Positions 30,099 through 39,645 are shown, counted from the first letter of the stretch. The stretch: 64,000 nucleotides of DNA from Ponticoccus alexandrii (GCF_016806125.1 NZ_CP047166.1:3534001-3598000), one strand, 5' to 3'. The notes: generated by a model not told the origin, from the sequence alone. Translations and numbers: made by a program.

Positions 30099-30452
30099 AT
30101 GAGACCCCAGCTGACCGCATTGATCCTGCTGACCACCCCCGCCCTCGCGCAGGACGACGACCCGCAACTGGCCTTCAACAACCACTGCCGAACCTGCCAT
30201 TCTCAGGACGAAGGCGACAACCGCCTTGGCCCCTCGCTGCACGGTATCCTCGGGCGCGAGGCTGGCAGCCACGAAGGCTACGCCTTCAGCGACGCACTGG
30301 CCTCGGCGGACTTCACGTGGGACAAAGAAACGCTCGACGCCTTCATCGAGAACCCGGACGCCGTCGTCCAAGGCCACGGGATGAAGCCCTACCCCGGCAT
30401 CGCCGACCCCAAGGTCCGCGCAACGATCCTGTCCGCGCTCGGCGCCGGGTGA
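30099..30452 (+). CDS. Small class I cytochrome c
   Basis: A periplasmic electron-transfer protein of 117 residues. The signal peptide [18 protein letters not shown] is followed by a haem c motif CRTCH (about residues 29-33) with [14 protein letters not shown] after it. The axial Met lies in GHGMKPYPG near residue 95. Length and order fit the cytochrome c2/c550 group. The redox partner cannot be named. It is followed 77 bases later by truB. Confidence 0.9.
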   Translation: MRPQLTALILLTTPALAQDDDPQLAFNNHCRTCHSQDEGDNRLGPSLHGILGREAGSHEGYAFSDALASADFTWDKETLDAFIENPDAVVQGHGMKPYPGIADPKVRATILSALGAG

Positions 30453-30529
30453 CGCGCGCCCCGCAGGCAATTGACAACCCGCGGCCCGCCTTGCTACCCC
30501 GCGCGCTTCTGGTGACAAGAAGGCAAGGC

Positions 30530-31438
30530 ATGGCACGCAAACGCAAGGGCCGCGACATTTCCGGCTGGCTGATCGTCGACAAGCCCGCGGGAATGACCTC
30601 GACCGCGGTGGTCAACAAGGTCCGCTGGGCGCTGGAGGCGAAGAAGGCTGGCCATGCCGGGACACTGGACCCGGAAGCCACCGGGCTGCTGGCCGTGGCC
30701 CTGGGCGAGGCGACGAAGACCGTTCCCTATATCACCGATGCGCTCAAGGCCTATGCCTTCACGGTGCGGCTGGGTCAGGCCACCAACACAGACGACACCG
30801 AAGGCGAGGTCATCTCCACCTCCGACCTGCGCCCCACCGATGACGAGATCAAGGCGGCCCTCGGCACCTTCGTCGGAGAGATCCAGCAGGTGCCGCCGCA
30901 GTTCTCCGCCGTGAAGATGGACGGCGAACGCGCCTATAAACGCGCCCGCGACGGCGAGGACATGGACCTCGCCGCCCGCCCGCTCTGGGTAGAGGAACTG
31001 CTTCTGGCCGACCGCCCGGACGCCGATACCGCCATGCTGGAAATGACCTGCGGCAAGGGCGGCTACGTGCGCTCGATCGCCCGCGATCTCGGCGCCGCCC
31101 TGGGCTGCCATGGCCACGTCCTGACCCTGCGCCGCCTCTGGTCCGGCCCCTTCGACCTCGACGACGCGGTGACCATAGAAGAGATAGACGCCCTTGCCCG
31201 GACGCCGGAGCTCGACAGCCGCCTCCTGCCGCTGGAAACCGGCCTCACCGACCTGCCGGAACTGCGCTGCACCCCCGAGGGCGCAACCCGCCTGAGGAAC
31301 GGCAACCCCGGCATGGTGCTGGGCGGGGACGTCGAATACGGCGACGAGGCCTGGGCCAGCTTCGAGGGCCGTCCCCTCGCGGTGGGCCGTTTCAAGGCCG
31401 GCGAGCTGCACCCCAGCCGCGTCTTCAACCTCGACTGA
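30530..31438 (+). CDS. truB: tRNA pseudouridine(55) synthase
   Basis: TruB, 302 residues, converts U55 of the T-loop in tRNAs to pseudouridine. The catalytic Asp is in [13 protein letters not shown] near residue 48, and [20 protein letters not shown] and [12 protein letters not shown] follow in the usual order. The ATG at 30530 (AAGGCAAGGC upstream) gives the canonical start [20 protein letters not shown]; longer upstream reading crosses the cytochrome gene. A -35-like TTGACA lies at 30471. Confidence 0.95.
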   Translation: MARKRKGRDISGWLIVDKPAGMTSTAVVNKVRWALEAKKAGHAGTLDPEATGLLAVALGEATKTVPYITDALKAYAFTVRLGQATNTDDTEGEVISTSDLRPTDDEIKAALGTFVGEIQQVPPQFSAVKMDGERAYKRARDGEDMDLAARPLWVEELLLADRPDADTAMLEMTCGKGGYVRSIARDLGAALGCHGHVLTLRRLWSGPFDLDDAVTIEEIDALARTPELDSRLLPLETGLTDLPELRCTPEGATRLRNGNPGMVLGGDVEYGDEAWASFEGRPLAVGRFKAGELHPSRVFNLD

Positions 31439-31503
31439 CCCCACGATCTGGCTCCCGGCCGGGGCGTTATCCCCCCACACCGCGCCCCAAAGCCCCCCGC
31501 CGC

Positions 31504-31565
31504 ATCTTCTTCGGTCTCGCAAAATACCTCGGGGGGAGGCCGCAGGCCGGGGGGCAGCGCCCCCC
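31504..31565 (+). repeat. Intergenic GC-hairpin repeat, copy 2
   Basis: CTTCTTCGGTC core, AAAATACCTCGGGGGG, then GGCCGCAGGCC and GGGGGGCAGCGCCCCCC. It is nearly identical to copy 1 and lies 65 bases after truB. Confidence 0.8.
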
Positions 31566-31622
31566 AAGCCGCCCGCCGAAAAGCCGCGTGACATTTCACC
31601 CCACGACCGCCAGTCTGCGCGC

Positions 31623-32762
31623 ATGACAGACCTTTCCCGCGCCGCCGAAATCGCCGACCTCCGCCGCATGGCCCGCAAGCGCCTGCCCCATGCCATCTTC
31701 GAGTTCATCGACGGCGGGGCCGGGGCCGGGATCACCCGTGCAGCCAATATGGCCGATTTCGAAAGGCTCACCCTGATGCCGCGCATGGGGGTCGACGTCT
31801 CGGCCTGCGACACCGGCGCGACGATCCTCGGCCGCAAGGCGCCCCTGCCGCTGATCCTCGCCCCCACGGGGCTGGCCGGACTCTACTGGCCCGAAGGAGA
31901 GCAGGCCACGGTCCGCGCCGCCCATGCGGCGGGGATACCCTTCTGCCTGTCCGCGAATTCGGTCGCCTCCATCGAAGAGGTCGCCAGGGCCGCCCCAGAG
32001 GCCGAACGCTGGTTCCAGTTCTACTTCCTCAAGGACCCCGGCCTCACCAGCCGGATGCTGGAACGCGCCCGCAGCAACGGCTACCGCGTGCTCTGCCTGA
32101 CACTGGATCTGGCCCAGCAGGGCAAACGGCACCACGACCTGCGCAACAGCTTTACCGTCCCGCCGCGCCTCACTGCCGCCACGGTGCTCGACGCGCTGCG
32201 CCGCCCGCACTGGCTGCAGGGCTACCTGCGCCACGGCGTCTCTTTCGGGAATTTCGAAAGCGGGACCTCGGACGGCGGTTTCGCCTCTATCGCCGCGCGG
32301 GTGGCCAGCCTCGGCGACGCCAGCGCCAACTGGGATACGGTCGCGCGGATCGCGCAGGAGTGGGGCGGCCCCTTCGTGATCAAGGGCCTGCTGCATCCGG
32401 ACGACGCGCGCCGGGCCGCCGACCTCGGCGCGCAGGCGGTGATCGTCTCGAACCACGGCGGGCGGCAGCTTGACAGCGTGCCCTCCCCCATCGCCGCTCT
32501 GCCCGCCATTGCCGAGGCGGTGGGCGACCGCACGCAGGTGATCCTCGACGGCGGCGTGCGGCGCGGCACCGATATCGTCAAGGCGAAGGCGCTCGGCGCC
32601 GACGCGGTGATGGTGGGACGCGCCTTCCTCTGGGGGCTGGCGGCAGCGGGGCAGCCCGGTGTCAGCAAGGCCATCACGCTTCTGGCCGAGGAACTGGACA
32701 ATGCCCTTGCGCTGATGGGTCAGCCCGCCTACCGCGCCATCGACCGGTCGGCGCTGGCATAG
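31623..32762 (+). CDS. FMN-dependent alpha-hydroxy acid dehydrogenase
   Basis: A 379-residue FMN enzyme of the L-lactate dehydrogenase/glycolate oxidase family that oxidises a 2-hydroxy acid to a 2-oxo acid. The catalytic His and Arg are in VSNHGGRQLDSVPSP near residue 275, with the FMN-phosphate loop LDGGVRRGTDIVKAKALGA after it and APTGLAGLYWPEGE near residue 80. The actual substrate is unknown; LldD and mandelate dehydrogenases are relatives. Its ATG lies 57 bases after the repeat. Confidence 0.9.
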   Translation: MTDLSRAAEIADLRRMARKRLPHAIFEFIDGGAGAGITRAANMADFERLTLMPRMGVDVSACDTGATILGRKAPLPLILAPTGLAGLYWPEGEQATVRAAHAAGIPFCLSANSVASIEEVARAAPEAERWFQFYFLKDPGLTSRMLERARSNGYRVLCLTLDLAQQGKRHHDLRNSFTVPPRLTAATVLDALRRPHWLQGYLRHGVSFGNFESGTSDGGFASIAARVASLGDASANWDTVARIAQEWGGPFVIKGLLHPDDARRAADLGAQAVIVSNHGGRQLDSVPSPIAALPAIAEAVGDRTQVILDGGVRRGTDIVKAKALGADAVMVGRAFLWGLAAAGQPGVSKAITLLAEELDNALALMGQPAYRAIDRSALA

Positions 32763-32834
32763 GGCGTGGCTGGCGGGCGGGCCGGTGGCGCTCTCCGGAT
32801 GGAGAGCGGCACGGGGCGCCCTCCGGCCAGGCCC

Positions 32835-33659
32835 TCAGGCAGAGAGCATGCGCAGCCAGCGCCGCAGGGCGTCCAGCGATTCGGCCTCGTCGAGGAAGGG
32901 GATATGGCCCCGGTCCGGGACCTCGACGGCAATCATGTCGGGGCGCCGCGCCTTCATCTCGGCGAAGGTCGCGACGGACAGCAGGTCAGAGTTCGCCCCC
33001 CGGATCGCCGCCAGCGGCAGCCCCTTCAGCGCGTCGAACAGCGGCCAGAGGTCCGGCGCAGGCTGTGCGCCGCCGCCCAGCACCGCCTCGCGCAGCGCCG
33101 GATCGTAGGGGATCACCAGCCCCTCCGGCCCCTCGCGATACAGCACCTTCGCCTCGGTCAGCCAGCGCTCTGGCGGCACGTTGGCAAAGGCCGTCATCGC
33201 CGCGGCCCGCTTCTCTGCCGCCTCCTCGAAACTCCTGAAGGGCGGGTTCCTGCCCAGGTAGCCCTCGATCACCTTCAGCCCGGCCTCGGCGATCTCGGGG
33301 CCGATGTCGTTCAGCGCAACGCCCAGCAGCCGGTCCTTCGCCGTGGCCGCCAGCACCATGGCGATCAGCCCCCCGCGCGAGGTGCCCAGCACCGCCGCCT
33401 GCGCCAGCCCGAGGTGATCCAGCAGCTCCAGCGCATCGCGCCCCTCGACCGGGATCTGGTAGGTCTCATGCGGAGCCCAGCCGGATTTCCCGCGCCCGCG
33501 GTAATCCATGCGGATCAGCCGCACCGCTTCCAGATGCGGGACGACATAGTCAAAGTCATGAGTGTCCCGCGTCAGCCCCGCAAGGCACAGAAGCGGCAGC
33601 CCCTGCCCCTCGTCGAGATAGTGCAGCGACACGCCGTCGGATGTGGTGAAATGGGGCAT
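32835..33659 (-). CDS. Alpha/beta hydrolase
   Basis: A 274-residue alpha/beta-fold hydrolase. The nucleophile elbow is GTSRGG near residue 94, the oxyanion region DYRGRGKSGW near residue 52 and the catalytic His in DRGHIPFLDE near residue 250. Substrate not predictable. It is the last of three minus-strand genes (SDR, HAD, hydrolase), which may be a unit for breakdown of a small organic acid. Confidence 0.85.
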   Translation of the reverse strand: MPHFTTSDGVSLHYLDEGQGLPLLCLAGLTRDTHDFDYVVPHLEAVRLIRMDYRGRGKSGWAPHETYQIPVEGRDALELLDHLGLAQAAVLGTSRGGLIAMVLAATAKDRLLGVALNDIGPEIAEAGLKVIEGYLGRNPPFRSFEEAAEKRAAAMTAFANVPPERWLTEAKVLYREGPEGLVIPYDPALREAVLGGGAQPAPDLWPLFDALKGLPLAAIRGANSDLLSVATFAEMKARRPDMIAVEVPDRGHIPFLDEAESLDALRRWLRMLSA

Positions 33660-33761
33660 GGCAAAACCTCCGGTAGGGATGGATGGTCGTTTGAGGCAGT
33701 GTATCGCAGTGCCGACGCTCCTGTCCCGGCTAAGGCAGCGCGACAGGGCCGGGGCCGCGCG

Positions 33762-34436
33762 TCACACCAGTTCCGGTATCGTCGACAGGTCCGTCAGCAC
33801 ATGCGCGGGCGCCGCCATCAGGCGGTCCATCGGCAGGCCCGCGCAGTTCACCCAGGCGGTTTCGAACCCATAGGCCGAGGCCCCCGCCGCGTCCCAGCCG
33901 TTCGAGGACACGAAGAGCACCTCTTGCGGGGTGCAGCCGAACCGCGCGCCAACAAGGTCATAGACCGCGCGGGCAGGCTTGAAGGTGCCCACCGCCTCGA
34001 CCGACAGGCTGGCCTGAAGGAACTCGCCCAGCCCTGCCGACTCCACCGCGCCCTCAAGCATGTCCGGGCTGCCGTTCGACAGGATGGCGCAGGCCTTGCC
34101 CCTGGCCTTCAGTTGCGCCAGCACGAAAGGCACCTCGCGGTAGGCGGGCAGCTCCCAGTAGAGCGCCAGCAACCTTTCGCGCAGCTCCATGTCATCCAGA
34201 TCCGCGCGGTCCATCGCCCAGTCCAGCCCGTCCTTGGTGACCTCCCAGAAGGGCACATAGTCGCCGGTCACCGCGCGCAGCCAGGAATACTCTAGCTGCT
34301 TGCGCCGCCAGTCCTCGGCCAGTTGCGGCCAGACCTCGGCCAGCGCCGCGCGACCCGGTTCCTCGGCCGCGACGCGGGCGGCGGCGGCCACGTCGAAGAG
34401 CGTGCCGTAGGCGTCGAAGATACAGACCCGGATCAT
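33762..34436 (-). CDS. HAD-type (S)-2-haloacid dehalogenase family protein
   Basis: A 224-residue haloacid dehalogenase type II. The nucleophilic Asp is in VCIFDAYGTLFD (residue 8), motif II is ILSNGSPDML, the Lys is in GTFKPARAVYDL and motif III is FVSSNGWDAAGA. This set with SNGWD is characteristic of L-2-haloacid dehalogenases, which hydrolyse 2-halocarboxylic acids, though the natural substrate is often unknown. ATGA overlap with the SDR gene shows translational coupling. Confidence 0.9.
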   Translation of the reverse strand: MIRVCIFDAYGTLFDVAAAARVAAEEPGRAALAEVWPQLAEDWRRKQLEYSWLRAVTGDYVPFWEVTKDGLDWAMDRADLDDMELRERLLALYWELPAYREVPFVLAQLKARGKACAILSNGSPDMLEGAVESAGLGEFLQASLSVEAVGTFKPARAVYDLVGARFGCTPQEVLFVSSNGWDAAGASAYGFETAWVNCAGLPMDRLMAAPAHVLTDLSTIPELV

Positions 34437-35251
34437 GCGGTCAGCCAGGCCTGAAAGGCCGCCTCGTAGTCGGGATGCCAGCGCGACAGCGGCGGGCGGT
34501 TCTGGGTGATGTCGCCCGCAGCCCAGGCGATGCGCTTTTCATCCGTGGCGCGGTCGACGTCGTTGTCGGGGCAGAGGATGTAGAAATCACTGCCCTCCAG
34601 CTTGTCGAAGAGGAAATCGACCGCCTGTTCCGGCGTCCAGGCGCCTGCGGGCTTTTCCGACCGGCCCCGCGCGGCCAGCGGCGTGAAGACGAAGCCGGGG
34701 ATGAACAGCCGCGCCTCGACGGCGCAGCCCTCGCGGCTACGCATTTCGTGCTGCAAAGCCTCGGTGAACGCCTTCACCCCGGCCTTGGATACATTGTAGG
34801 CGGGATCCCCCGGCGGCGTGGTGATGCCCTGCTTGGACCCGGTGTTGACGATCAGCCCGGGCTGGCCAGAGGCCGCCATGCCGGGGCCGAAGACATGCCC
34901 CGCGTGGACGATCCCCATCAGATTCACCGCGATGATCCGGTCCCAGTGGCCATCGCTGTCGAAGATGCTGCTGCCGGGCTGGATCCCGGCATTGGCGAAA
35001 AGCGCCGAAACCGGGCCAAGCTCTTGCTCCACCCGGTCCTTCAGGGCCTTCAGCGAGGCGCGCTCTGCCACGTCGGTTTCGACCGCCAGAACCCCCTGCT
35101 CCTGCGCCACCAGTTCCAGCGCCACACCCGGCAGGTCGGCCACGGCCACCTTCAGACCAGCGGCCACCAGCCGCCTGACGATCGCCAGCCCGATGCCCGA
35201 GGCGCCCCCGGTGACCACAGCCACGTTGCCCTGTGCGAGTGCGGGATGCAT
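34433..35251 (-). CDS. Short-chain dehydrogenase/reductase
   Basis: A 272-residue NAD(P)-dependent oxidoreductase. The cofactor motif is TGGASGIGLAI, the structural motif is FANAGIQPG and the catalytic Tyr-Lys is in YNVSKAG, with an upstream Ser in NTGSKQG. The C-terminus contains FYILCPDNDVDRATDEKRIA. The ATG at 35251 with GAGA upstream was chosen over an in-frame ATG 9 codons earlier. First gene of the three-gene minus-strand cluster. Confidence 0.9.
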   Translation of the reverse strand: MHPALAQGNVAVVTGGASGIGLAIVRRLVAAGLKVAVADLPGVALELVAQEQGVLAVETDVAERASLKALKDRVEQELGPVSALFANAGIQPGSSIFDSDGHWDRIIAVNLMGIVHAGHVFGPGMAASGQPGLIVNTGSKQGITTPPGDPAYNVSKAGVKAFTEALQHEMRSREGCAVEARLFIPGFVFTPLAARGRSEKPAGAWTPEQAVDFLFDKLEGSDFYILCPDNDVDRATDEKRIAWAAGDITQNRPPLSRWHPDYEAAFQAWLTA

Positions 35252-35427
35252 GATCCTCTCCTTCGTCCGTTGCGGCAAAGACTAGGGCCGCGTCCCGGCC
35301 TTGACCACTGTGTTTGCATTTCCGGCGAAAATCCTTACATTCCGGCCCAGCCATGCGAGCACCCGGGGCGCCCCGGCCTCGCCAAATCGCGACTTTTCCA
35401 GACATTTTCCGAAAGGACAGGATCCTC

Positions 35428-35856
35428 ATGACGCAGGTCAAATCCGGCGACACCGTTCGCATTCATTACACCGGAACGCTGACCGACGGCAGCACCTTCG
35501 ACTCGAGCGCGGGCCGCGACCCGCTGGAATTCACCGTGGGATCGGGACAGATCATCCCCGGTCTCGACAAGGCCATGCCGGGCATGGAAGTGGGCGAGAA
35601 GAAGCAGGTGACGGTGCCCGCGGACGAGGCCTATGGCCAGCCCAATCCTCAGGCCCAGCAGGCCGTGCCCCGCGCCGAGATCCCGGACCACATCCCGCTC
35701 GACCTCGGCACGCAGCTGCAGGTGCAGACGCCCGACGGGCAGGCCATGCAGGTGACCGTGGTGCAGGTGACGGATCAGGAGGTCACGCTGGACGCCAACC
35801 ACCCGCTGGCGGGCAAGGACCTGACCTTCGACATCGAGCTTGTCGAGATCGACTGA
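35428..35856 (+). CDS. FKBP-type peptidyl-prolyl isomerase, SlyD-like
   Basis: A 142-residue FKBP-fold prolyl isomerase. GDTVRIHYTGTLTDGSTFDS and GSGQIIPGLDKAMPGMEVGE are the FKBP core; an inserted flap, PADEAYGQPNPQAQQAVPR, is typical of the SlyD type. It lacks the His-rich metal-binding tail of E. coli SlyD. No signal peptide, so it acts in the cytoplasm, probably as a folding helper. AAAGGA precedes the ATG. Confidence 0.93.
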   Translation: MTQVKSGDTVRIHYTGTLTDGSTFDSSAGRDPLEFTVGSGQIIPGLDKAMPGMEVGEKKQVTVPADEAYGQPNPQAQQAVPRAEIPDHIPLDLGTQLQVQTPDGQAMQVTVVQVTDQEVTLDANHPLAGKDLTFDIELVEID

Positions 35857-35879
35857 GCGCGCGTCCCCCGAAACAGCAA

Positions 35880-35908
35880 AGGCCCGGTCCCCCGACCGGG
35901 CCTTTTTG
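35880..35908 (+). terminator. Terminator of the FKBP gene
   Basis: AGGCCCGGTC (35880-35889) pairs with GACCGGGCCT (35894-35903) around CCCC, followed by TTTTT. Confidence 0.92.
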
Positions 35909-36156
35909 CGTTTGGGACTTTCCAGCGCGAAAGGCGCCTCACCGGCAGCCCCCTCTGCAAGGCCGCCCGCCCCGCCAAAGTCCCGAAGCCGCGCCACGGC
36001 CCGTCGGCCCGACGGGCGCCGCGCCAGCCCCGGCCCGGGTTGTGCACCCGCCCACTGACCTGCGCCAGTCTCGTGTCCTTAAACGACCGATTTCGCTTTC
36101 CGTCCGCGCCCGGTGCGCTACCTTCATTCCAACGAATTTGCATCAAGGAGCATGGA

Positions 36157-36588
36157 ATGAGCGGCAGCACACCCGAGGGCCTGGAAATCTTTGTCGGGAC
36201 CTGGACCACCACGGGCCTTATCTTCGGTCGCGCAGAGGATACGCCGACGCACTTTACCGCGACAGACACATACGAGATGATGCCCGGCGGCAAGGTCATG
36301 CTGCACCGCTCGGAAGGAACGCGGAACGGGACAGAGACCAGCTCCGTCGAGGTGATCCGCGACAGCGGCGACGGCTTCGAGTGCGACACCTATGACCGCG
36401 ATGGCGCGACCAGCCACTCCTGCGCGAAACTGGACGGCCACGACTGGCACATCGACGGGCAGGGCATGCGCTTTCGCGGCAAGTTCGACGCGGGCTTCGA
36501 AACGCTGTCCGGGCAATGGTATCGCGACACCGACGACAAGCCGGACCAGCTGTGGATGCAGGTGACCCTCGCCCGGCAAGAGGCCTGA
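36157..36588 (+). CDS. Conserved hypothetical protein, DUF1579-like
   Basis: A 143-residue soluble protein with a lipocalin-like beta pattern: EIFVGTWTTTGLIFG, YEMMPGGKVMLHRSEG, FECDTYDRDG and FETLSGQWYRDTDDKPDQLW. This resembles DUF1579 and related domains that bind small hydrophobic molecules. The ATG at 36157 has AAGGAG upstream. No signal peptide. It lies alone between the FKBP gene and ktrA. Confidence 0.7.
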   Translation: MSGSTPEGLEIFVGTWTTTGLIFGRAEDTPTHFTATDTYEMMPGGKVMLHRSEGTRNGTETSSVEVIRDSGDGFECDTYDRDGATSHSCAKLDGHDWHIDGQGMRFRGKFDAGFETLSGQWYRDTDDKPDQLWMQVTLARQEA

Positions 36589-36604
36589 CGCCAATCGCCC
36601 CCCC

Positions 36605-36632
36605 TTGACCCCGCCACGCCTGCGCCTAGGTT
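36605..36632 (+). promoter_or_regulatory. Possible promoter of ktrAB
   Basis: TTGACC (36605-36610), 16 bases, TAGGTT (36627-36632), 45 bases before ktrA. The -10 is a weak match. Confidence 0.4.
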
Positions 36633-36676
36633 GCGCGCGCAGGCCCTGACGGGGTCGCTGGCAAAGGGGGGCTTGC

Positions 36677-37339
36677 ATGGCCTCGAAACACCGGACCTTC
36701 GGCATCATTGGCCTGGGCAACTTCGGCACCACCATCGCACGCGAGCTTCGGCGCTTCGGCAACGCGGTGATCGGCGTCGATCTGAACGAGACCCGGGTCT
36801 CTGACATGGCAGAGGTGCTGACGCAGGCGATGATCGCCGACGCCCGCGACGATGCGGCGCTGCGCGAGGCCGGATTCGGCGATTGCGACGTGGCCGTGGT
36901 GGCGTTGGGGTCGGATCTGGAAGCCAGCATTCTCTCGGCAATGAATCTCAAGCTGATCGGCGTGCCGGTGATCTGGGCCAAGGCCCGGACCAAGACCCAC
37001 CACCGCATCCTCAACCGCCTCGGCGTCGACCGGGTGGTGCATCCCGAGGTCGAGATGGGCCAGCACATCGCGCAGGTGCTACACAATCCGCTGGTGCGCG
37101 ACTACGTCAGCCTCGGCAACGGCTACCACGTGGTGAACTTTCGCATCCCCGAGACGCTGGAGGGCCGGACGCTGGCCGACCTCAACCACGGTGAGAAATT
37201 TGACCTGCGCTGTATCGGCGTGATGCGTGGGACAGAATTCATCGGCTCGGACATGCAGTCCTGCACCTTGCAATGCGACGACCTGCTGCTTCTGCTGGGC
37301 AAGCGCGGCGACCTGCGCGACTTCGCCTCCAGCCTCTGA
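36677..37339 (+). CDS. ktrA: Potassium uptake regulatory subunit (KtrA/TrkA-like)
   Basis: A 220-residue cytoplasmic RCK protein that gates a Ktr-type K+ channel. The N-terminal Rossmann nucleotide motif GIIGLGNFGTTIARELRRFG and an acidic end of strand 2 (VIGVDLNETR) fit an ATP/NAD-binding RCK_N domain. RCK_C follows from about residue 140. A single RCK pair, as opposed to the duplicated TrkA, points to KtrA. It is followed by ktrB with a 7-base gap. Confidence 0.9.
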   Translation: MASKHRTFGIIGLGNFGTTIARELRRFGNAVIGVDLNETRVSDMAEVLTQAMIADARDDAALREAGFGDCDVAVVALGSDLEASILSAMNLKLIGVPVIWAKARTKTHHRILNRLGVDRVVHPEVEMGQHIAQVLHNPLVRDYVSLGNGYHVVNFRIPETLEGRTLADLNHGEKFDLRCIGVMRGTEFIGSDMQSCTLQCDDLLLLLGKRGDLRDFASSL

Positions 37340-37346
37340 CACCGCC

Positions 37347-38690
37347 ATGCCGCCCCGCTTCCGCAAGCTGCTGCGCCGCACCCGACGCCTCGATCTGCCG
37401 CCGCCGCTGGTGCTGGCGCTGGCCTACCTCGGTTTCATCGTCGCGGGCGCGGTGCTTCTGTGGCTGCCGGTCTCGCACCACGGCACGGTGACGCTGAACG
37501 AGGCGGTCTTCACCTCGACCTCGGCGGTCACGGTGACCGGGCTGATCCTCTCGGATACCGGCGCCACCTTCACCGGCTTCGGGCAAGGGGTGATCGCCCT
37601 GTTGATCCAGCTGGGCGGGCTCGGGCTGATGACCTTCGCGGTGCTGGTACTCTCGGCGCTGGGAATCCCGGTCGGCATGCCACAGCGGCTGATCCTGCGG
37701 GAGGACCTGAACCAGACCTCGGTCTCGAACCTGACGGTTCTGGTGCGGATCATCCTGATCGTGGCGCTGACCTGCGAGGCTCTGGGGGCGCTGCTGCTGG
37801 GCTTTGTCTTCGTCCCCGAATATGGCTGGAACGGCGTCTGGCAGGCGGTTTTCCACGCGGTCTCGGCCTTTAACAACGCGGGCTTCGCCCTGCATCCGGA
37901 TTCGCTGTCGCACTGGGTGGGCAACCCGCTGGTGAACCTCGTGATCCCGGCCCTGTTCATCCTCGGCGGCATCGGCTTCATCGTGGTGGGCGACCTCTAC
38001 CAGAAGCGCCGCTGGCGCACGCTGACGCTGCATTCGAAGCTGATGATCGCAGGCACCGCGGTGCTGATCGTCTGGGGCACTCTGGGCTTCGCGGTGCTGG
38101 AATGGACCAACCCCGCGACCCTCGGCCCGCTGGAGACCGGCACGAAACTCTGGGCCAGCTGGTTCCAGGGCGTCACCCCGCGCACCGCGGGCTTCAACAC
38201 CGTGGACATCGGCGGCATGCACGACAGCACGACGCTCCTGACCATGACGCTGATGCTGGTGGGCGGTGGCAGCACCTCGACGGCGGGCGGCATCAAGGTG
38301 ACGACGCTCTGCGTGCTGCTGCTGGCCACCATCGCCTTCTTCCGCCGCCGCTCCACCCTGCACGCCTTCGGCCGCTCGCTGGGCCTGAACGAGGTTATGA
38401 AGGTGCTGGCGCTCTCGATGGTCTCGGTGCTGCTGCTGATGAGCGCGATCTTCCTGGTCTCGATCAGCCACGACGGAGAGTTCCTCGACCTCGCCTTCGA
38501 AGCGGTCTCCGCCTTCGGCACCGTCGGCCTGTCGCGCGGCGCCACCGGCGACCTCGACGGCTTCGGGCAGGCGGTGATCATCGCGGTGATGTTCGTGGGC
38601 CGCGTCGGCCCGCTGACACTGGGCTTCTTCCTCGCCACCCATGGCACCCCGCGCGTGCGCTACCCGGCGGGCCAGATCTACCTCGGCTAG
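37347..38690 (+). CDS. ktrB: Potassium uptake transmembrane subunit (KtrB/TrkH-like)
   Basis: A 447-residue membrane protein of the Trk/Ktr/HKT family with four M1-P-M2 repeats. Selectivity-filter-type segments include STSAVTVTGLILSDTG, AFNNAGFALHP, TPRTAGFNTVDIG and FGTVGLSRGATGD, each with the conserved filter Gly. A Gly/Ser-rich loop GGGSTSTAGGIKVT lies before helix M2D. The ATG at 37347 begins MPPRFRKLLRRTRR. It works with the gene upstream to import K+ with Na+ or H+. Confidence 0.93.
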   Translation: MPPRFRKLLRRTRRLDLPPPLVLALAYLGFIVAGAVLLWLPVSHHGTVTLNEAVFTSTSAVTVTGLILSDTGATFTGFGQGVIALLIQLGGLGLMTFAVLVLSALGIPVGMPQRLILREDLNQTSVSNLTVLVRIILIVALTCEALGALLLGFVFVPEYGWNGVWQAVFHAVSAFNNAGFALHPDSLSHWVGNPLVNLVIPALFILGGIGFIVVGDLYQKRRWRTLTLHSKLMIAGTAVLIVWGTLGFAVLEWTNPATLGPLETGTKLWASWFQGVTPRTAGFNTVDIGGMHDSTTLLTMTLMLVGGGSTSTAGGIKVTTLCVLLLATIAFFRRRSTLHAFGRSLGLNEVMKVLALSMVSVLLLMSAIFLVSISHDGEFLDLAFEAVSAFGTVGLSRGATGDLDGFGQAVIIAVMFVGRVGPLTLGFFLATHGTPRVRYPAGQIYLG

Positions 38691-38749
38691 ACCCCCGGCC
38701 CCCGCAATCCGCCGCGGTCCCCGGCCAGCCGCTGCTGCCCAATAGGGTT

Positions 38750-38803
38750 TCTTCTGTCCCCAAATATCCCGGGGGAGGCCGAAGGCCGGGGGGCAGAGCC
38801 CCC
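38750..38803 (+). repeat. Intergenic GC-hairpin repeat, copy 3
   Basis: CTTCTGTCCCCAAATATCCC core, then GGGGGAGGCCGAAGGCC and GGGGGGCAGAGCCCCC. It lies 60 bases after ktrB. Confidence 0.8.
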
Positions 38804-38859
38804 TTTCCCGGGCCCGTCCCAGCCGCTACACCCAAGCCACCAAAGGAAAGGCGCCGCCC

Positions 38860-39645
38860 ATGCACATGGCCAGGGTCAACGACCTGCACATCCACTACAC
38901 CCTCACCGGCCCCGAGGACGGCACCCCCGTGGTCTTCGCCAACTCGCTGGGCACCGACCTGCGGCTCTGGGACCCGGTGCTGCCGCTGCTGCCCGAGGGT
39001 CTGCGCATCCTGCGCTTCGACAAGCGCGGTCACGGGTTGTCGGATGCGCCCAAGGCCCCCTATTCCATGGGCGCGCTGATCACCGACATCGAACGCCTGA
39101 TGGATCACCTCGGGTTGCGCGACGCGATCTTCGTCGGCCTCTCGATCGGCGGCATGATCGCGCAGGGGCTGGCGGCCAAGCGGCTCGACCTCGTCCGCGC
39201 CATGGTCCTGTCCAACACGGCCGCCAGGATCGGCACGCGCGAGATGTGGGCCGAGCGCATCGCCATGGTCGAGGCGGGCGGCCCCGAGGCGATCCTGGAC
39301 GGCACCATGCAGCGCTGGTTCTCGAAGCCCTTTCACGATCACCCCGACTTCCCCGGCTGGCGCAACATGTTCCTGCGCACCCCGCCGCAGGGCTGGGCCG
39401 GCTGCGCCGCCGCCATCGCGGGCACCGACTTCATCTCCTCGACCAGCGGACTACGCCTGCCGACACTGGCGATCGCGGGCGACAAGGACGGCTCCACCCC
39501 GCCGGACCTCGTCTTCGAGACGGCGGGCCTGATCCCCGGCGCGCAGACCGCGCTGATCCGGGGCGCGGGCCACCTGCCCTGCGTGGAAAAGCCCGAGGAC
39601 TACGCCCGCATCCTGACCGGCTTCCTGAAGGCACAGGGCGCCTGA
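38860..39645 (+). CDS. 3-oxoadipate enol-lactonase-like hydrolase
   Basis: A 261-residue alpha/beta hydrolase close to PcaD, which opens 3-oxoadipate enol-lactone in the beta-ketoadipate pathway. The nucleophile elbow is GLSIGGMIAQGLA near residue 90, typical of PcaD (SIGG). RFDKRGHGLSDAP precedes it and the His is in RGAGHLPCVEKPE. No other pca genes are visible, so an isolated paralogue with another lactone or ester substrate is possible. The stop overlaps the next start by one base. Confidence 0.8.
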   Translation: MHMARVNDLHIHYTLTGPEDGTPVVFANSLGTDLRLWDPVLPLLPEGLRILRFDKRGHGLSDAPKAPYSMGALITDIERLMDHLGLRDAIFVGLSIGGMIAQGLAAKRLDLVRAMVLSNTAARIGTREMWAERIAMVEAGGPEAILDGTMQRWFSKPFHDHPDFPGWRNMFLRTPPQGWAGCAAAIAGTDFISSTSGLRLPTLAIAGDKDGSTPPDLVFETAGLIPGAQTALIRGAGHLPCVEKPEDYARILTGFLKAQGA

